A DNA stretch of 64,000 nt, taken from positions 8,101,065-8,165,064 of the forward strand of contig NC_063452.1 in assembly GCF_020379485.1 (NCBI RefSeq), read 5' to 3'. Positions 1-10,790 of this stretch are shown here, in pieces. Both the position numbers and the translations under genes were made by a program. Every line of letters begins with the position of its first letter. Position 1 is the first letter of the stretch. Source of the stretch: Brassica napus. Taxonomy: Eukaryota; Streptophyta; Magnoliopsida; Brassicales; Brassicaceae. The notes under the pieces were generated by a model that was given only the letters and a program-made list of their open reading frames with translations, searched no databases and was not told the DNA's origin.

Positions 1-889
1 AATCTGCATCTGCCGGCGAGTTGGAGAAGAGAAAGAGGAAGAGAGAGAAGAAGAAGATGGAATGAGCCATGAGAGCAGATGAATGTGGAGAAGCAAGTGA
101 GATTTTGAAATGTAAAGACTAATTATGAGGAGGGTTAGGTTTTGAACTGTTAGAAGAAACGACACTTCAGTTCAAAAAAGAAAAAGGATAGAACAAAATA
201 GTTTTCAATGTGATATCATTGTCTAAACTAAACCCAAAAATAATATTTGAACCTTTTTCTTAATTATTCCATATATAAAAATAATAAGTTAGTTAATCTG
301 TAATATAATAGTACACTTTTCTCTTTCGCGAGGCAAGACCCATAGCATTTTGATGGATCTCACTTTTAAAAAGTGTGAAAAAGTGTTAAGACTGTGGTTC
401 AAACCCGGGTTATTGAGATATAAACACCAACATTTATACCACTAAACTAAAGGATACTTTGTACATTGATGACCGAAACTAATATGTATTTATGAAGGTC
501 GGAAACCTTTGCTTCTTCGGTTTTCTCTATGGACCGGGCCTACAAGTGTATTATAAGTTTCATTTTTAAATAAGGTTCATCACGTTATATGAAAAAAACA
601 ACAATTATAGTTTTTCCATATTGTAAGCTGTCTTCGTTTAACATGAATTAGGGTTCTTTTCATCATTGTCTTAGACAAGTTTGAGTTACAGAGTTGCGTT
701 GTGTGTCTGTTCGTAATCTATTTTTGCACCTGTGAACTCTTCATCTCCCCATCTTAAATCGTTTGATCTTAAATGTTCTTGGTTTGTAACCTTTCTATAA
801 ACCCTATATATATGATTCTCATCTTTGATGAACCCAATCTGCATCTCCACAAAACTCATTGATTCCTCTTAGCTTTAACGATCTTCTAG
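1..889. other. AT-rich DNA, no gene recognised
   Basis: No supported coding region. The first 60 bases are purine-rich (GA runs), which read on the minus strand could be the 5' leader of a gene lying outside the window, but nothing confirms this. Around 395-410 there is a B-box-like GGTTCAAACCC, too isolated to call a tRNA or SINE. Confidence 0.4.
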
Positions 890-1595
890 AAAATGTCTCT
901 CTGCCTCTCCAGTTCCTCAAACCGGCGTTCCCGGCATCCGTCACTCAACCTTCGAGTCTTTCCGTGTTGGTCGTAGTAGTCAGAGCATAGCCTCTAACCT
1001 TCTCGGTTATGGGATTCTCTGAACTTCAAGAAAGATAGTGAGTTTATGGGAATCACGGTTCTCCTCCTTGATGAAAAGGTAAGTTAATCATTGATATATC
1101 ACACTTATTTAATATAATTATTTTTAATTGATTTCCTAATTCTTTGTTAAATAATATTATTACAGATTCCATGATTCATGGGTTTATTCCCGCCGGACGT
1201 GCTAATCATTACATGTCATCTTTGAAAGCCGGTTCCATTGTGAAAGTCGATCGTTTTGAGGTTGTTAGGTGCTTAAGCATGTACAAGATAATTGATCATC
1301 CATTCCTCATTCGTTTCATCTCACCAACTATTCTTGATGAAGTCATCACGGGTGCTCTTGAGATCAATCTCCAATCATAATTAGACTGTTTGACAATTTC
1401 CAAGTGATTGTGAACACAAACCTAGAACTCCCAGACATATTATCATATTGCATCTGAGTTTATAATATGTTTTGTTGTCATAACAGATATTTAAACTCGC
1501 AGATGTGGTTGGACAAATCCGTTCTGTTCAAAGCTCTGACCTTAGCAAAGAAACAACTCGAGTTGTTATCTGTCTCTTCATTAAGAAACAATAAA
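890..1595 (+). pseudogene. decayed RPA1-like OB-fold (DUF223) gene
   Basis: The best-preserved part (about 1165-1377) encodes HGFIPAGRANHYMSSLKAGS and KVDRFEVVRCLSMYK, typical of the N-terminal OB fold of plant replication protein A 70-kDa-like (DUF223) proteins, which bind single-stranded DNA. An upstream exon (about 1000-1079) gives NFKKDSEFMGITVLLLDEK followed by a GTAAGT donor; the intron ends at TTACAG (1165). Joining these exons shifts the frame by one base. An in-frame stop lies upstream (about 996), a TAA cuts the second exon at 1378, and homology resumes in another frame (RLFDNFQVIVNTNLELPDI). A third exon (about 1501-1590) encodes ADVVGQIRSV and KETTRVVICLFIK. It is therefore broken. 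Genes of this family are often carried by plant Helitrons, and a Helitron 3' end lies downstream on the same strand. Confidence 0.7.
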
Positions 1596-2854
1596 CACAC
1601 AATTTCCTTTATATTATTATCTATATTGTGCTAACATCAATAATCAAAAATATTTCCTACCCAATTCTATGGTCGTCTATTTATCGCTCTTACTTATCAA
1701 ACTAATTTTACACAAACCTTCATTTTACAGCTTAAAAGAAACCACAACAACCCAAACAATCAAAACACCAAAAACTAGAATTCCAAAAAAGACGAATCAT
1801 TAATGATCACCTCTCTTTTTTCGTCTAATCTTAGAAATAAACTTCAAAACAAATATACCAAACCAATCACCTCAACTAAAACTCAACGACACATACATCG
1901 AGTCAGCTAAACAAATACAAACTACACAGCCAGCTATTTAACAATTTACAAACTTACTTTCGCAACGACACATACATAGAGTCAGCAAAACAAATACAAA
2001 CTACACGGCCAGCTATTTAACAATTTACAAACTTACTTTCACAACGAAGAAGACGAAGACGACAACGACAACTAAGATCAGTGAAATTACCTAAACAAAA
2101 AAAGCAAAGTAAATTATGAACTCTGATAAATACAACTAACAATGATTTTTGTTTACATATTACCCATCAAATAAAAGATAAACAAACACAACAACAATAG
2201 GAGATACAAGAGACAATCCCGACAAACACAAATGCGGCAACAATAGCTCCATCTGCTCACTCCTCTTGTCTTATAAAATTAGCTTACATGCCCAATGTCA
2301 ACAGGCCAATGCTATTGTCTTCTTATGAGAAATACATAAATTCGTTTAAAACTCATTAAAGCCCAAATACTAAGAGATGTCACTCATTATATAGTTATTT
2401 CTACAAGTCTTCATGTATTTGTTTTAAAGGTCCGGTAAGAGCAACAAGTTAAAAAAAAGAATAAAAACATATAACAAACATAATAAGGATAATAAAAATT
2501 ATTACTTAATACACAACTTACACAAATAAACTGTAGAAAAAATATCCAGAAACAAAAGGTACTTTCAACAACTTTAATATAATTTATGTACTCTCAACAG
2601 TACAAGAAACAAATTGAAAAGACAAACAAACAATAAGTTTCAGTGACACAGCAAACAACAACACGAACAATATCAATCACATTACTAACACAATTTAGTC
2701 CTTCATAAGTGGAGAACAATGCATACACAGTTCATCATCACAACTCTAACCTTATAACAATAAAAAAACTTGAAAAACAACTCAAAACGCAAAATTCACA
2801 ACTACAATAACCCTAACAAATATTGAGATTAAACAAGAATTTTGTCCACAACTT
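1596..2854 (+). other. AT-rich non-coding DNA with a 79-bp tandem duplication, probably Helitron interior
   Basis: No gene. A 79-bp unit beginning CAACGACACATACAT is present twice in tandem (about 1884-1962 and 1963-2041). The rest is A/C-rich on the plus strand and has no coding signal. It lies between the RPA1-like remnant and the Helitron 3' end, so it is probably element interior. Confidence 0.45.
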
Positions 2855-2882
2855 CGCGCTTGCGCGGAGGCAATGCCCCTAA
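2855..2882 (+). mobile_element. Helitron 3' terminus (hairpin plus CTAA)
   Basis: A 5-bp GC stem CGCGC-TT-GCGCG (2855-2866) is followed 12 nt later by CTAA (2879-2882) and a host T (2883). This is the Helitron 3' signature: a short GC hairpin about 10-12 nt before CTRR, with insertion between A and T. The RPA1-like pseudogene upstream lies in the same orientation. The 5' TC end was not located with confidence and may lie at the left edge or outside the window. Confidence 0.65.
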
Positions 2883-3034
2883 TTAGAATAATAGGAAGCC
2901 TTTTCGGCCTGAATCTTAAATCCAAAATGCTAAAAGTAAATTCACAAAGTTGAATTCAAAATCACCTATTTTATTTTATTTTTCTTTCAAAATCACCTAT
3001 TTTATTTTATGTTTGGCAAGTTTCTGGCTTATTG

Positions 3035-3274
3035 CTCCATCCGTTTCAAAAAAATAGATGTTTTAGAAAAAAAATTTATTTCACAAAGATATATATTTTA
3101 TGTTTTCTATGAAAAAATTGTAAATTTCAAAAAAATTAATCGATTTTATTGAATTACTATTGGTTAAAATATATTGAAAATTGCAGAAAACGATACATTT
3201 ATTATAGTGATCTAATGTGTTTTTTTAATATGTGTGAAAATGCTAGAAAGTCTATCTTTTTGAAACGGATGGAG
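3035..3274. mobile_element. Stowaway-like MITE (Tc1/mariner type)
   Basis: A 240-bp AT-rich element bounded by CTCCATCCGTTTC at the left and its complement GAAACGGATGGAG at the right, matching the plant Stowaway terminal repeat CTCCNTCCGTTTC. The right flank is TA; the left flanking dinucleotide has decayed (TG). Inverted arms continue inward (TAGATGTTTTAGAA against CTAGAAAGTCTATC). It is non-coding. Confidence 0.8.
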
Positions 3275-3722
3275 TATTACACAAAAATATTAAAAATTAT
3301 CTCAATATTTAATTAGTTTTTTGTCGGTTAATTAATTAGTTTTTTTGGGCAACACTCATTTTAATTAGTCGGTTAATTCAGACAAAATGTGAATGAGAGA
3401 TCAGTTTTTCTCTTTTACAGAATCCCAACGCTCACATGTGCTGGTTTACGACAACGCACGTGCTGACGGCTTTGCCTGGAGACTCCCTGTCTTTCATCAT
3501 AATCATAGTCTTGTTTGAAAACTTTGAAAACTGCGTTAAGCGTAACACCGTTTCCGTTGGCAGGACTAACCCCAAATTAGGTAGTCAAAAACTATATGAA
3601 AGTAATCGAAAATTTGTTTCAAAGTTTTTCATTATTATATTTAATAGTAAAAAATATTTAATGATTATATATTTATATGTATTTCAAAAAAAATTATATA
3701 TCTATATTTCTACGATAAATAA
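3275..3722. other. AT-rich spacer, no gene recognised
   Basis: A 98-codon open frame at 3436-3732 has a low-complexity, IY-rich C-terminal half and resembles no family I know. I regard it as chance. Confidence 0.4.
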
Positions 3723-4235
3723 TATTTTTTAGGGCTTTTTGCAGAATTGACCTATAACTTAAAGCCAAACACAAAACTAGCCTTTTTTTTTTTAAATTGG
3801 TTTTGCCCTATTCACCCCACAAGTTCATATAATTTACGAAAATGCCATCAATTTTTTTTTTTTTTTTTCTTTTTTTTTCGAAAATGACATTTTTACTCTC
3901 TCACCCTCGTCATCTTCAAGTAATTACAAGATTGCCATTGTCATCAATACCACAACCACCATGAACAACCAATTTGAAGCTCTTAATGCTCTCAAAATCG
4001 ATTTACCCTTCTTCTTTTTCCATTCTTGTGAATTAAACACAACATATCTCTCACTTTCTCTCCACAATGAGCTAAAAAAACCCAAGATTTTGATTCTAAA
4101 TTTTTTATGGTTCATAGAGTCATAGAAGCTAACGATTCTGGGTGGGTTACTTTCGTTTCTGATTCTGTGTGCTTGGAGAAGCCTTATGTATGCTAAGGAA
4201 CTTATCTCACCAATTTAAGGTATGACATCGAGTTT

Positions 4236-5110
4236 TTTTCCAGATCTGTTCGTCAGACGACTTACTTGGGAAGTCGTCTGGCTGTAGACAACTTACCTGG
4301 AAGTCATCTGGTCAACGCAGAGGTTATTTTTGCAATTGACTTTGAAATCGGTAACCTGAGACGACTGAAAGTTAAGTCGTCTGTTTTTGTTTGGTTTCAA
4401 AAAAATTTCCAAAGAACCTAGACGACTTACATTTCAGTCGTCATAGGTTAGTTTTGCATTTGACTGGATAATTTCAGAAGTTTGACTTCCCCAGACGACT
4501 TACATTTCAGTCGTCTGGCGAAAATTAAAATAATAATATTTTTTTAAAAGTAGACGACTTACAGTTAAGTCGTCATAGGTTAGTTTTGCAATTGAAAAAA
4601 AAAACTTCAAAATTTAATTATACACAGACGACTTATACTTCAGTCGTCCACGAGACGACTTACTAAGTAAGTCCAGGATTTTTTTCTGAGATTCTGGTCA
4701 AACCTCGTAAATCCTGGACGACTTACATTTCAGTCGTCTCGTGGACGACTGAATTATAAGTCGTCTGTATATAATTAAATCTTGAATTTTTTTTTCAATT
4801 GCAAAACTAACCTATGACGACTTAACTGTAAGCCGTCTACTTTTAAAAAAATATTATTATTTTTATTTTCACTAGACGACTGAAATGTAAGTCGTCTAGA
4901 AAAGTCAAACTTCTGAAATTATCCAGTCAAATGCAAAACTAACCTATGACGACTGAAATGTAAGTCGTCTAGCTTTTTTGGAGTTTTTTTTTTTAGCCAA
5001 ACAATAGTAGACGACTTATTTTTCAGTCGTCCGAAATAACAGATTTCAAAGTCAATTGCAAAAATAACCTCTGTGTTGACCAGACGAGGTATAGTTTAGT
5101 CGTCTGGACA
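4236..5110. repeat. long inverted repeat (fold-back) inside the Mutator-like element
   Basis: Two arms of about 400 bp mirror each other around a loop near 4673-4715. Examples: CAGAGGTTATTTTTGCAATT (about 4317) against its complement at about 5055, and AGGTTAGTTTTGCAATTG (about 4577) against CAATTGCAAAACTAACCT (about 4796). Within the arms, 22-26-bp palindromes recur. A transcript across it would fold into a long hairpin, a plausible small-RNA source (inference). Confidence 0.75.
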
Positions 5111-5799
5111 ACTTAGATTGAATTCGTCCGCGTCTTCTCCGCTAGTTTTTAAGTCTTCTACGTTAGTTTTTGAATAACTTGTATTTTAAAGAGTGATAAG
5201 TAACTTCAAGATATGTAAAACTCATATTTACAAAATATGTTCTCTCCCTTAGTTTTACTAAATTTGACTAAGTTTTTCAACGCAAACTTATAATAAAATA
5301 TGATATGCTTTGACTAGTTACTATTGTTTGTTTCCATCTCTTAAGTATTATTGTTATAGACAATAATGATGACTATTGTTATGAGTTGGAAGAAGGGTTA
5401 AAATACTTCTTAAAATGTTGTATCAATATAAAGCTACCAACATTCTTGTTTATTAAGATGAGAAAAAGGCCATTGGAGTTTATTATTGCATATGAGAGAT
5501 CCAAAGATAAGAAAAAGGCTACTGAAGTCTATTATTTCATTGATTTGTAAATGTGTAAACACATTGTTAGCACATTTAATACATCTTGGAAAACATTATT
5601 ACTGATTTTACAAAAAATTCACAACTAAAAGAGTAGACATGCAATTCACAAAACAGACCACAAACAAAACTATTATAGATCATTCCTCTACAAAGACAAG
5701 CTTGAATTCCACTTGAGTAGACAAGACCACACGACTTCTAAGAAGTCCAGACGACTTTCAAGAAGTTCAGACGACTTTGTCAGAAGACTTTTAGGAAGT

Positions 5800-5895
5800 T
5801 CAGACGACTTTACAGGAAGTCCAGACGACTTTACAGGAAGTCCAGACGACTTTACAGGAAGTCCAGACGACTTTACAGGAAGTCCAAACGACTTT
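5800..5895. repeat. 21-bp minisatellite, about 4-5 copies
   Basis: The unit AGTCCAGACGACTTTACAGGA is repeated in tandem. Because 21 is divisible by three it gives an apparent repeating peptide (FTGSPDD), but it lies in a non-coding transposon interior and I do not call a gene. Confidence 0.8.
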
Positions 5896-6404
5896 GTCAG
5901 AAGACTTCCAAGAAGTCCAGACGACTTCCAGACGACTTCCAGACGACTAATAGGTAAGTCGTCCCAGAAGTCTTCCAGATCTGAAAAACCTGCATATTAA
6001 ATCCAGATCTGAAAAACCTGCATATCCAAAAACGTTCAAATGGCTTAAAAACAGAAAAAATGAGTGAAAGATTAGATAAATCTACCTTTACAGAACACAC
6101 AAAAATACATATCTAAAAATAATAGATCTACCTTTAAATTAGTGGAAGATGAGTACCATCTAATTAAAAACCTGCAAAAAAGATAGATTAGTAAGAAAGA
6201 CATGAGACAAAACTGAAAAATTCATATAAAGTTTGGTGTTTTCAAGTCAAAGAGATTAGAGTGGGTTTGGAGAGTTTTAGTTTGGGAAAAAAGTAAGAAC
6301 TTTATACAACAAGAAGTTCTCAAATGAAGAAAAATCAGACATAAGAACTTACCAAAACGCTCAGATCTATTATGAAAGGGAGACTTCGTCAGAAGACTTC
6401 CATG

Positions 6405-6545
6405 AAGTTTAGACGACTTCCTGGAAGTCCAGACGACTTCCTGGAAGTCCAGACGACTTCCTGGAAGTCCAGACGACTTCCTGGAAGTCCAGACGACTTC
6501 CTGGAAGTCCAGACGACTTTGTCAGAAGACTTCCAAGAAGTCCAG
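6405..6545. repeat. 20-bp minisatellite, about 6 copies
   Basis: The unit CTGGAAGTCCAGACGACTTC repeats in tandem in the second internal unit of the same element. The 20-bp period rotates the reading frame, so the open frames across it are coincidental. A third block of the same family is at about 43380-43480. Confidence 0.8.
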
Positions 6546-7986
6546 ACGACTTCCAGACGACTAACAGGTAAGTCGTCCAAGAAGTCTTCCAGATCTGAAA
6601 AACCTGCATATCAAATCCAGATCTGAAAAACCTGCATATCCAAAAACGTTCAAATGACTTAAAAATAGAGAAAAAGAGTGGAAGATTAGATAAATCTACA
6701 TCTATAGAACACACAAAAATACATATCTAAAATTAATAGATTTACTTTTAAATTAATGGAAGATGAGTACCATTTGATTAAAAACCTGTAAAAGAGATAG
6801 ATTAGTAAGAAATACATGAGACAAAACTGAAAAATTCATATAAAGTTTGGTGTTTTCAAGTCAAAGAGATTAGAGAGAGGTTGGAGAGTTTTAGAATGAT
6901 GAACATTACATTTTTGTTGCAGCCATTTGAGAGGAGGAGAGGGAATGTGTAAATTTTTCTTTATATAGGGAGACAAAAAATCCAATTAGATTAAATATTT
7001 TTTATTCAGACGACTTCCTGGACGACTTACATTTCAGTCGTCTGGTGAAGAAATTAAAACAAACGACTTACATGTAAGTCGTCCAGAAGAGTTTAATATT
7101 TTTAGCGGGAAATTAAATATTTTTAGCGGGAAACTAAAATAGAAGACTTTCCAGACGACTTACAAGTAAGTCGTCTGGTTTAAATTATTTAAGCGGGAAA
7201 ATAATTTTTTTAAAAAATTTTAGGCGGGAATATTTGGACGACTTACATGTAAGTCATCTATTTTAATTTCTTCACCAGACGACTGAAATGTAAGTCGTCC
7301 GAGTAAATTATTCAACAGACGACTAAAATATACGTCGTCCGAGTAAATTATTCAACAGACGACTGAAATATAAGTCGTCCACACCCTAAACATAACCCCT
7401 AAACTTAATTATCTAATTAAAGACTTCATAAAATCAAATCAAACTTGAAAAGCGTTTACTATACACATAAATAAACACATATAGGTGAAAACTAATTTTT
7501 GAAAAAAACATTTTAGTTTTCCAAAATCTAACCCTAACAATACATACAATACTACAACATATGTTTGCCAAACTCCTAAACCAAAGTATTTCATGATTCA
7601 CTACTTCCACTCATCTATCTTCAAAACAAATCAATTTTATCATATCTTAATTTATATCACTTAAAACTGTTTATAATTACTTGATTTTTATTTTTCACGC
7701 ATCAAAATATTTTTTTACAAGATTTATAAATTATTTTTAAAATAAACTGGTACCAGACGACTTAAACTTCAGTCGTCCAGACGACTTCCAACATCTCAGA
7801 CGACTCAGACGATTTACTGGGGCTATATTCGTAAAAATGGCTTCTATTTTTTTGTTTGGTCACAAGGGGTTGAGCTGTAATTTCACTAGGCTTTTAGGTT
7901 AGTTTTGCATTTGATTCAAGTTTGGGTATAGGTTTGGGATTAAAATCAAGTTGTGGATTAGTTTTGGCAAAAACCCCTATTTTTTA

Positions 7987-8431
7987 TACCACAAATGATT
8001 AATACTACATTTAAAATGAACATTGGCGGTTCCTTTGATGTTCGGTGCTCTCCAGCTCAAGCTTTCTCTCCATTGCCGTGGGGGAATATGTAGTCTCAGA
8101 TCTCACAGTTTGAGGTTTAGACCGCGGCGACTAGGGTTGGTGTTTGTTTCGACGTCGGCGCGCTGGGACAGTCTATAAAACAAAAATGGTTTGATCAATG
8201 AAAATTTATGATTAAAATGGTTTATCAACAAAAGTTAAGTGATTTTTTTGTTTACGAAAAGTTAATGATTTATTTCAACCAAATATTAAAGTTGATGATT
8301 TAAATGACATATTTCTCACACTTGATTAATACGAGAAAAAAAAAAAGAGAAAATCATTTGAAATCTGCTGCATTATGGATTGGTAATATAAAGAGTTGTG
8401 ACGGCCTGAGAAAATCAATAACAATGAAATT
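7987..8431. other. spacer with a short GC-rich patch, no gene recognised
   Basis: A patch at about 8030-8175 (TTCGGTGCTCTCCAGCTCAA and TCGACGTCGGCGCGCTGG) is richer in GC than its surroundings and could be a gene scrap, but no protein similarity is evident in any frame. Confidence 0.3.
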
Positions 8432-9770
8432 ATGTACATGAGTTCTTTTTATTCAACACTCTTTTTTACATTTTGTTCTTCCACATCATTTTTTCCTTAC
8501 AGCTCATTTTTTTTCCACCAAATAACTCAATATATATTTAGTTTTTATATTTACAATAACTTTTTAGTTTTTTTTCCTAAAATCAACATTATATCCATCT
8601 ATTTTATTTCACCAAAATATTTATTACTTTTTTGAATTTTTAAAAATAGAAAATAATATTTAATAAGTAAAGTTAAATATTCTAAACAAGTATAAAAATA
8701 TAAACAAATATTTCTAAAAAATAGTTAAAAATTGTAATAAAAATTATATGTCCAAATCAAATGATGCAAATCTCTATTTATAAATACAAAAAATGATGAA
8801 TTTGATTATTCATAAAGTTTTTTACATAAATTAATTATTTTGTTATAAAATAATTGATATTAAAAAGTAAGGGTATTTAAAAAAGCACTATTAGTCACTA
8901 ATGAACACATGACATTGTACCAATGTGGATCCCATTTATAGCTTTCAACTAGTTGAAAACATTCAACTTGAATTAATCCACATAATTTTTTTTCAGGTTT
9001 TCAACATCCCTATTAAAAGGATTCAACTATTGAAAATTTCATTCAACTAGTTCATTTTATGAACAATGATTTTCACTTTCAACACCGTCCACATCATCTC
9101 CTCTCTTTTCCACATCATCTTCTCTCTCTCTTCTACCAATTAATTCAACACACACTCAGTTTTTCTATTCTACAATGGTTTGTTGAAAAAATTTCAACAC
9201 ATTTCTCAATTTTTTTTTCTTTCATAATTTTGCTTTCTTATATATATACTTTTTATTACATATTGAAATTTATTGATTAAAATTAAATTGGAATATTTAA
9301 GAATTAGAATTATTGATTAAAATTAAATAACAATAGTCAATAGTTTGGATTCATTTCACTAGAAAAAAAAGTGAAATACAAAGGTAAGAGTTTTATGGAG
9401 TCTAATAAAAAAAATTTATAATATAAATAAATGAATTTTATGTGTCCAAATCAAATGAAACAAGTTTCTATTTATAGAGTTTGAAAAATGATAAATTTTG
9501 ATGTAAAATTAAATTTTAGTAAATAAAAAAAAATTCCGAGATAATTTATCTCAAATAATTGAGATGAAAAAAACAAATCAGAAATCTTTATGATCAATAA
9601 TTTAATGACAAGTGGTCATTGAGAGCTCCACTTTATGGATTCAACCATGTTTAATACACTAGGATTCAACTTGTTTTTCAATAGACTATTGTACTCTTTC
9701 AACTATCAAAATTTTTTATTCAATAAGTATTGTAGATAGTCTAAATGGTCTAATAATCATGTTCATATAG
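8432..9770. repeat. pair of diverged AT-rich repeats, unidentified element family
   Basis: Two related stretches, about 8432-8900 and about 9059-9560, share the order of motifs: CCACATCAT-rich pyrimidine tract, CAACACAC/CAATATATATTTAGTTTT, then TGTCCAAATCAAATGA followed by TCTATTTATA and AAAATGAT. They are too diverged for a simple recent duplication. The intervening DNA contains CAACTAGTTGAA-type short palindromes. Possibly remnants of one non-autonomous element. Confidence 0.4.
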
Positions 9771-9811
9771 GGACGTATAAAACAAAGTCAAGTCGACGAT
9801 AATAACAAATT

Positions 9812-9883
9812 GGTTCTATGGTCTAGCGGTTAGGACATTGGACTCTGAATCCAGTAACCCGAGTTCAATTCTCGGTAGAACCT
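9812..9883 (+). tRNA. tRNA-Gln (anticodon CUG)
   Basis: A 72-nt cloverleaf. Acceptor stem GGTTCTA pairs with TAGAACC (9876-9882) and T is the discriminator. The anticodon loop CTCTGAA places CTG at 9845-9847, and the T arm is CCGAG-TTCAATT-CTCGG. The A box (TAGCGGTTAGG) and B box (GAGTTCAATTC) are present and no intron is seen. A T-rich stretch follows within about 20 nt and would end Pol III transcription. CCA is not encoded, as usual for nuclear tRNA genes. All stems pair apart from U-G wobble, so it is probably functional. Confidence 0.95.
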
Positions 9884-10136
9884 CTTATTTATCCTTTTTA
9901 TTTTTTTTTGTCCAACTTACTGAAGCTTTCCCACGTGCAAATTAAAAACTCAACGGTCATTCTAGTCCACTCGTACGATATCAGAACAGATCCAATAAGA
10001 AAGTGAGCAAATTTAAACCAGAAAACCTTTCCCTATGTGCTTACTATTGTTACTCTACTTGTTACTCTATTGTTTACTCTAAATGTACCCAATGTTACAT
10101 TCAAACAATACTAAAAAGGATTCTTTATTTCAAGGC
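9884..10136. other. spacer, no gene
   Basis: Apart from the Pol III terminator T-runs just after the tRNA (about 9895-9912) and a G-box-like CCACGTG at about 9931, nothing recognisable. Confidence 0.4.
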
Positions 10137-10790
10137 TTTCAACCGAACCAGTTGAGAAGGAGATAGTATCTATGAACTAGAGAGGTGGTGAACACTCATG
10201 ATGCAAATAAGCTAGTCCCTCAGGGCCTCAGCCGCAACAAGAGCAATTTTCAACCTCGTTATCCAATCCCAAGACTTTAATCCATCACCTTCATTGTCTG
10301 ACTTCCTAAACAAAGAGCTAGCCAAGTCTCCGTTCCTCATATACTTCTACACCAAGACCTTCTGGTTCTCATTCTCCAAGCAGTGTCCAAGAAACGGAAC
10401 CAGCCTCTTGTGTCCAGCTTTACTAAACAACTCAAGCTCTGATATATACCCTTCGTTTTTACTTTCCTTAACATCAATACTTTTTATAACCCGGAATGGC
10501 CACGTGTTATCAGATTAGCGTCATTAAACTCCTCTATTGCTTTGAGAAGCTGCTCATACGTAAATGCATTCCCAAGACGTGACAAATCAAAAGTCTTTGC
10601 TCCTTTAGGTGCCTGAGAAGCTTCGGTTACAGGTTTAGGCCTATCATTGTTTCCTCTTTGAGCCGCTCTGCTATGTCTCCATAGAGCCACAAGAATCAGC
10701 AAGAGAATGAAAACCAGAATAAAACCAACTCTCTTGAAGGACCAGAATAAAACCAACTCTCTTGAAGGTGTGTCAACAATTACTTCATCT
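10137..10790 (-). pseudogene. LRR receptor-like kinase fragment
   Basis: Read on the minus strand, the segment begins with a membrane span and stop-transfer residues (FILVFILLLILVALWRHSR), then FTYEQLLKAIEEFNDANLI, the start of a plant receptor-kinase cytoplasmic domain. It continues in another frame with GYISELELFSKAGHKRLVPF and LGHCLENENQK, followed by a stop in place of the usual LVYKYM tyrosine, then KYMRNGDLASSLFRKSDN and a further frameshift and stop near the APG-like region. The extracellular LRRs and the kinase C-lobe are absent. It is a truncated, multiply disabled copy. The sequence is closest, from memory, to Arabidopsis At2g16250. That locus lies near KCS9, and a KCS9-like pseudogene also lies in this window. 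Confidence 0.75.

Larger units (their letters stand above)
3732..7977. mobile_element. Mutator-like non-autonomous element, copy 1
   Basis: The ends are GGGCTTTTTGCAGAATTGAC (left) and, on the opposite strand, GGGGTTTTTGCCAAAACTAA (right), flanked by a perfect 9-bp target duplication TATTTTTTA (3723-3731 and 7978-7986), as expected for Mutator-like elements. No transposase is encoded. The interior holds dozens of short palindromes built on GACGACTTA...AGTCGTC, a long fold-back (4236-5110), two blocks of 20-21-bp minisatellite and a roughly 600-bp internal unit present twice. Terminal subregions (AAACACAAAACTAGCC; AAATGCAAAACTAACC on the opposite strand) are shared with the copy at 40502. Confidence 0.8.

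Noticed and set aside
380..420. tRNA-related SINE or tRNA from a B-box-like GGTTCAAACCC
   Set aside because: No A box at the right distance, no cloverleaf and no A-tail.
3436..3732. 98-codon open frame as a small gene
   Set aside because: Biased IY/K composition in AT-rich DNA, no homologue known to me, and the end overlaps the Mutator-like target duplication.
4236..5110. CRISPR-like array of short palindromic repeats
   Set aside because: The genome is a plant's, spacing is irregular, and the repeats are arranged as mirrored arms of a fold-back, not as repeat-spacer units.
5713..6714. Repeating peptide frames (TGSPDDF, DFQEVVWTSRKSSGLPGSRL)
   Set aside because: Products of the 20-21-bp minisatellites in the Mutator-like element; there are no flanking domains and open frames occur on both strands.
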